10,817 bases of DNA, from positions 1-10,817 of the forward strand of contig CABVCF010000074.1 of NCBI GenBank assembly GCA_902496775.1, read 5' to 3'. The notes below the pieces were generated by a model. The model saw only the letters and a list, made by a program, of their open reading frames with translations. It did not search any database and was not told where the DNA came from. Each line of letters opens with the position of its first letter. Position 1 is the stretch's first letter. Positions 7,728 to 10,817 of this stretch are shown one piece after another. The stretch comes from an uncultured Collinsella sp. (lineage in GTDB: Bacteria; Actinomycetota; Coriobacteriia; Coriobacteriales; Coriobacteriaceae). A program made the position numbers and the translations under genes.

Positions 7728-7996
7728 GCGGCTCTCCTCTCAAATCTCGTCGGGTTTCGGTTACCCGACAGGCCATCCTTCGCCGTGTTCGGCGTTCGCA
7801 AAATAGTAGACGCTTTAGTTGAGAAAAGTGGCGATTATTTCAACTTTTCTTTTGTTTTGCCCATTTATCCATAATTCTGCGTATTCCTGTCGGTTTATGC
7901 AGTTTAGCCACTTTATTGTGTGAAAGTAATGTTTCCGTTCTGTTACAGGCGTCCTTGCCCTGCATAAAACGGCCCCACCGGTCTCGTTATATGCAC
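7728..7996 (-). promoter_or_regulatory. livJ2-livJ1 intergenic region, probable second promoter and leader
   Basis: This 269-bp gap is clearly more AT-rich than its surroundings, most of all at about 7800-7920. The best minus-strand promoter guess is TTGAAA (7838-7843) with a poor ACTAAA (7814-7819) 18 nt on; this is weak. AAAGTGGC (7825-7832) recurs inverted as GCCACTTT (7907-7914), which could be paired regulator half-sites. Just after the livJ2 stop, 7962-7971 pairs with 7985-7994 (9 of 10 bases) around a 13-nt loop; no U-tract follows. No convincing gene lies in the gap. Confidence 0.4.
7749..7794 (-). promoter_or_regulatory. Tandem hairpins in the livJ paralogue 1 leader
   Basis: A perfect 7-bp stem, GTCGGGT (7749-7755) with ACCCGAC (7763-7769), has a 7-nt loop. 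A second perfect 5-bp stem, CGCCG (7781-7785) with CGGCG (7790-7794), has a 4-nt loop. The first ends about 10 nt before the Shine-Dalgarno site of livJ1. They could stabilise the message or affect translation. No known riboswitch class is recognised. Confidence 0.4.
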
Positions 7997-9163
7997 TTAG
8001 GCGGCGATGTACTTGCCGTCCTGAATCGCATAGGCCGTAGCGGGCTTTTCGACTTGGCCCTCGTCGTTCCACGTGAGCTCGCCCGTCAGGCCCTCAATCT
8101 TGATCTTGCGCATGGCCTTGGCAAGATCGTCGGCAATGTCAGCACCATCGGCCGTAATATCGATGCCCGCCTTGTCGATGGCCTCGGCGATGGCGTGGAC
8201 ACAATCGTAGGCGTCGGCGGCAAACTGGTTGGGCGTCTCGTCGTAGGCATCCTTATAGGCCTTGACGAAGTCGGCATTCTTCTCATCGTCGGCAGAGAAC
8301 GGGGTCATGAGCAGTACCCCCTCGGCAAGAGAGGTATCGAAGCCTTCCACAGAGAGCAAGCCATCCATGCCGTCGGTACCCATGAGCGTCATGTCGTAGC
8401 CCATGTCCTTGGCGTTCTTGAGCAAAACGGACGCCGGCGTGTAATAGATCGGGGCAAAGATGAGCGTGGCGCCGGCCTCCTTGGCCTTGGTGAGTTGGTT
8501 GGTAAAGCTCGTGGAAGAGTCGTCCTTAATGGTCTCGGTATCGACGATATCAAGCTTGGATGCCTTGGCCTGCTCGGCAAAGGCATCGGCAACACCCGAG
8601 CTATACGTATCGCCGGAGTTGTAGAACAGGGCGATCTTGGCGTCCGAGTACTTCTCGGCCAAGAACTTCGCGGCGCTGGCGCCCATGGTGGGATCGGTGA
8701 AGCAAACCTGAAAGACCGTGGTCTTATCCTTGGTGACGTCGAGCGACGAGGCCGAGGGCGTGACCATAAGCATATCGTCGGCGATCTCGCCCGAGACAGC
8801 GACGGCAGCACCGGTGGTGACGGGGCCGACGAGCGCCTGCATGCCCCAGTCGCACAGGGTATTGAAGGCGTTGATAGCCTTCTCGCCGTCAGCGACGTCA
8901 TCCTCGGACTTAAGCGAGAGCTTGAGGTCCTTGGTCGAGAAATCCTTGGCGGCAAGCTTGGCACCCTTCTCGGCCGAAACACCATAGGTTGCCGCGGCGC
9001 CGGTCAAAGGGCCGATGACACCGATCTTGAAGGTCTTGCCGTCATCGGCGGAGCCGCTGTCCGAGCCACCCGACGAGCAACCAGCGAGTGCTGCGGTGCT
9101 ACCGAGCGCCGCGGCGCCGGCGAGAAAGTTCCTGCGGCTGAGCGTGCTGTTGATGTTGAACAT
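7997..9163 (-). CDS. LivJ-type substrate-binding lipoprotein, paralogue 2
   Basis: A 388-residue leucine-type periplasmic-binding protein. The leader has SRRNFLAGAAALG (9-21), a good match to the twin-arginine consensus, and lipobox LAGC with Cys29. The mature part begins FKIGVIGPLTGAAATYG (45-61). It aligns nearly end to end with paralogue 1 and shares long identical runs such as QALVGP, TPSAS, DVTK, VFQVCFTDP and LLLMTPFSADDEKNADFV-type blocks. Several stretches are also very alike at DNA level, so the pair arose by tandem duplication. Cysteines differ: Cys104 (NTLCDWGM) and one in YDCVHA are unique here. The frame is open 18 codons further upstream, but ATG at 9163 has AAGGGGG 5 nt upstream and begins a normal signal peptide. 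It is the first gene of the liv block and diverges from hom. Confidence 0.92.
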   Translation of the reverse strand: MFNINSTLSRRNFLAGAAALGSTAALAGCSSGGSDSGSADDGKTFKIGVIGPLTGAAATYGVSAEKGAKLAAKDFSTKDLKLSLKSEDDVADGEKAINAFNTLCDWGMQALVGPVTTGAAVAVSGEIADDMLMVTPSASSLDVTKDKTTVFQVCFTDPTMGASAAKFLAEKYSDAKIALFYNSGDTYSSGVADAFAEQAKASKLDIVDTETIKDDSSTSFTNQLTKAKEAGATLIFAPIYYTPASVLLKNAKDMGYDMTLMGTDGMDGLLSVEGFDTSLAEGVLLMTPFSADDEKNADFVKAYKDAYDETPNQFAADAYDCVHAIAEAIDKAGIDITADGADIADDLAKAMRKIKIEGLTGELTWNDEGQVEKPATAYAIQDGKYIAA

Positions 9164-9183
9164 GGTGTCCCCCTTTTTTCGCT

Positions 9184-9198
9184 GGCCGCAGCGCGGCC
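9184..9198 (-). promoter_or_regulatory. GC-rich hairpin just upstream of the livJ paralogue 2 ribosome site
   Basis: GGCCGC (9184-9189) and GCGGCC (9193-9198) form a perfect 6-bp stem with a 3-nt loop, about 10 nt before the A-run and GGGGG Shine-Dalgarno of livJ2 on the minus strand. It stands where paralogue 1 also has a leader hairpin, though the sequences differ. Its function is unknown. Confidence 0.35.
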
Positions 9199-9415
9199 GT
9201 CTTGCGGTACGGGGCAAACCTTATGGCGCAAACGTTGACAGTTTGTTACGGAAGTTCGTTTGTAGCGAGCGTGTTTCCAATGTTTCCGCAGCGTTTCGGG
9301 GGTGGCGTTTTGTGCTGCTCCCGCTGCCAGGCAAGCACGCGCCCGCACTTCACGCTAGAATGCACTCAACCTTTAAGCGGTTAATCCATCCATAAGATGC
9401 ACGAAGGAGCTATCT
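9199..9415. promoter_or_regulatory. Divergent livJ2/hom intergenic region with probable hom promoter
   Basis: For hom, TAGAAT (9356-9361) matches five of six -10 consensus bases and would start RNA about 48 nt before the gene; no good -35 lies 16-18 nt upstream. TTGACA (9235-9240) is a perfect -35 hexamer but has no -10 at the right distance. It forms the centre of CAAAC-GTTGACA-GTTTG (9229-9245), an inverted-repeat possible operator. GTTTCC occurs twice 9 nt apart (9273-9287). I see no convincing minus-strand promoter for livJ2, which must nonetheless lie here or beyond. Confidence 0.4.
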
Positions 9416-10759
9416 ATGAGCGAACCCATGCGCACCGTGAACGTCGGTCTGATCGGTCTGGGAACCGTCGGCGGCGGCGTGGCCCGTCTGATCAAGAGCC
9501 ACCACGATGAGTACCTGGCCGCCTACGGCATCGACCTTAAGCTGACCCGCGCCTGCGCGCTTGCCTGGGAGCAGGCCGAGGCAGCTGGTATTGAGCGCGA
9601 GGCCTTTACGAGCGACTGGCACGACGTCGTCACCGACCCCGCCGTCGATATCGTCGTCGAGCTCATCGGCGGCGAGCACCCCGCGACCGAAATCTTCACC
9701 ACTGCCTTTGAGCACGGCAAGCACGTCGTCTCTGCCAACAAGGCCCTGCTAGGCCGTCATGTCGAGACGCTCGCCGAGAAGGCGCGCGCGTGCGGCGTGC
9801 AGATTAAGTGCGAGGCCAGCTGCGGCGGTGGCATCCCCATTGTCAGCACGCTCGAGCACGACCTGGTGGGCAACAAGATCCTGACCATCGCCGGCATTCT
9901 CAACGGCACCACCAACTACATCCTGTCGCGCATGGACGCCGAGGGCGCCGATTACGCTGACGTGCTCGCCGACGCCCAGGCAAAGGGCTATGCCGAGGCC
10001 GACCCGTCCGCCGACGTCGACGGCTTCGACGCCGCCAGCAAGACGGCCATCCTCGCTTCCATCGGCTTTGGCACCCGCGTGACCACCGACGATGTCTACC
10101 AGCAGGGTATCCGTACCATCGGCGCCGAGGACATTGCCCAGGCCCGCGAGCTCGGCTACACCATCAAGCTGCTGGGCATCGCACGCAACACCGAAGCCGG
10201 CGTCGACGTCCGCGTGCATCCCACGCTGATCCCCGCCGACCACATGCTTGCCAAGGTCAACGGCGCCATGAACGCTGTCTACGTGGTAGGCGACGCCGTG
10301 GGTGAGACCATGTTCTACGGTGCCGGCGCAGGCTCCTTCCCCACCGCGAGCGCCGTCGTGGGCGATATCCTGTCGCTCTCCGAGCAGATCAGCCGCGGCG
10401 TGGCTCCGCTGCCCGAGATTGAGCCCTATGGTCACAACCTCGCCTTTAAGCCTATGGACGAGCTCCAGACCAAGTACTATGTGCGCCTGAAGGTCGCCGA
10501 CCGCGTGGGCGCCCTGTCCGAGACGGTCGACATCTTTGCCAAGCACAACATCTCGATCTCGCTCATCAACCAGGTCGAGGACGGCAAGTCGGGCGTCAAC
10601 GATGCCTGCTCGGTCATTTTCCTGACGCATCGCGCGCTCGAGAAGGACGTCCAGGCTGCCGCGGCCGAGCTTGCCAGCGTCGACTGTGTGGCCGAGGTCG
10701 CCAACGTCCTGCGCATCGAGGACGTTGAGGCTTGGACCGAAGGCGTCATGGCCAACTAG
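9416..10759 (+). CDS. hom: Homoserine dehydrogenase with C-terminal ACT domain
   Basis: This 447-residue cytosolic enzyme reduces aspartate semialdehyde to homoserine with NAD(P)H, at the branch to threonine and methionine. The Rossmann dinucleotide motif GLGTVG lies at 14-19, SANK with Lys109 at 106-109 and GILNGTTNYIL at 160-170. The family signature AEADPSADVDGFDAASK spans 193-209, including Glu194, Asp205 and catalytic Lys209. A C-terminal ACT domain starts at about 354 (YYVRLKVADRVGALSETV) and ends near 430; in monofunctional enzymes of this type it usually mediates threonine feedback. The length is normal for a single-function Gram-positive-type enzyme. The ATG at 9416 has AAGGAG (9404-9409) 6 nt upstream; Met5 is a less likely start. 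The stop is TAG. The gene diverges from the liv block; a thrB or thrC may follow beyond the window. Confidence 0.96.
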   Translation: MSEPMRTVNVGLIGLGTVGGGVARLIKSHHDEYLAAYGIDLKLTRACALAWEQAEAAGIEREAFTSDWHDVVTDPAVDIVVELIGGEHPATEIFTTAFEHGKHVVSANKALLGRHVETLAEKARACGVQIKCEASCGGGIPIVSTLEHDLVGNKILTIAGILNGTTNYILSRMDAEGADYADVLADAQAKGYAEADPSADVDGFDAASKTAILASIGFGTRVTTDDVYQQGIRTIGAEDIAQARELGYTIKLLGIARNTEAGVDVRVHPTLIPADHMLAKVNGAMNAVYVVGDAVGETMFYGAGAGSFPTASAVVGDILSLSEQISRGVAPLPEIEPYGHNLAFKPMDELQTKYYVRLKVADRVGALSETVDIFAKHNISISLINQVEDGKSGVNDACSVIFLTHRALEKDVQAAAAELASVDCVAEVANVLRIEDVEAWTEGVMAN

Positions 10760-10817
10760 TCCACTACTTCGAACCTCAACGAAGCTCAACGCAAAAGGCG
10801 CGCTGCCTGCATCAACC
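10760..10817 (+). other. Downstream flank of hom, no gene seen
   Basis: The final 58 bases hold no start of a recognisable gene. A 5-bp stem, CTTCG (10767-10771) with CGAAG (10780-10784), and a nearby CTCAACG repeated at a 10-nt step are visible, but there is no U-tract. Whether hom continues into an operon or ends here cannot be told. Confidence 0.4.

Noticed and set aside
7916..9238. A 440-codon plus-strand open frame opposite livJ paralogue 2
   Set aside because: Antisense shadow of a clear binding-protein gene; repetitive Gly/Val/Arg composition. A similar frame opposite paralogue 1 arises for the same reason.
9235..9263. TTGACA as the hom promoter -35
   Set aside because: No acceptable -10 is found 16-18 bases downstream; GTTTGT or TTTGTA are poor. 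It may be part of an operator-like repeat or chance.
9749..10789. A 346-codon minus-strand open frame opposite hom
   Set aside because: Fully antisense to a gene with every homoserine dehydrogenase motif; composition is that of a codon-bias shadow.

Overview
The window looks like a chromosomal stretch of a high-GC gut actinobacterium of the class Coriobacteriia, most likely Collinsella or a close relative. This placement is inferred from protein character, GTG starts, GC-rich codon use and general recall; no search was run. No RNA gene, CRISPR array, phage gene or transposase is visible. The gene content is mostly housekeeping or nutrient transport, and I see no clearly new multi-gene system. 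The less ordinary points are a doubled leucine-type binding protein, a tightly coupled cutC/HIT-like gene pair, and several intergenic palindromes.

Layout. Positions 183-1181 (+) encode a bile acid:sodium symporter-family (BASS) membrane transporter. It converges on a two-gene minus-strand operon: cutC (2013-2690), then a DUF4931/GalT-like HIT-superfamily protein (1209-2009). Upstream of that operon lie a large imperfect palindrome (2749-2817) and a strong bidirectional terminator (2818-2855). The terminator ends the main block, a minus-strand branched-chain amino acid type ABC importer. Its gene order is livJ paralogue 2 (7997-9163), livJ paralogue 1 (6540-7727), livH (5519-6400), livM (4430-5518), livG (3580-4440), livF (2866-3579). 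Hom, an ACT-domain homoserine dehydrogenase (9416-10759, +), diverges from the livJ side across about 250 bp of probable promoter DNA.

How the genes work together. The two lipid-anchored binding proteins would capture a hydrophobic amino acid (leucine, isoleucine, valine or similar) outside the membrane. They would deliver it to one LivHM permease driven by the LivG/LivF ATPases. livH, livM, livG and livF are packed with 11-nt overlaps or zero gaps, so they are one transcriptional and probably translationally coupled unit. The 139-bp livJ1-livH gap holds two hairpins and may set the ratio of binding protein to permease. The 269-bp livJ2-livJ1 gap is AT-rich, with leader hairpins, and may hold a second promoter. 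Hom makes homoserine for threonine and methionine, and through threonine feeds isoleucine synthesis, so its neighbourhood with a branched-chain importer is metabolically sensible. Co-regulation is not shown by the sequence.
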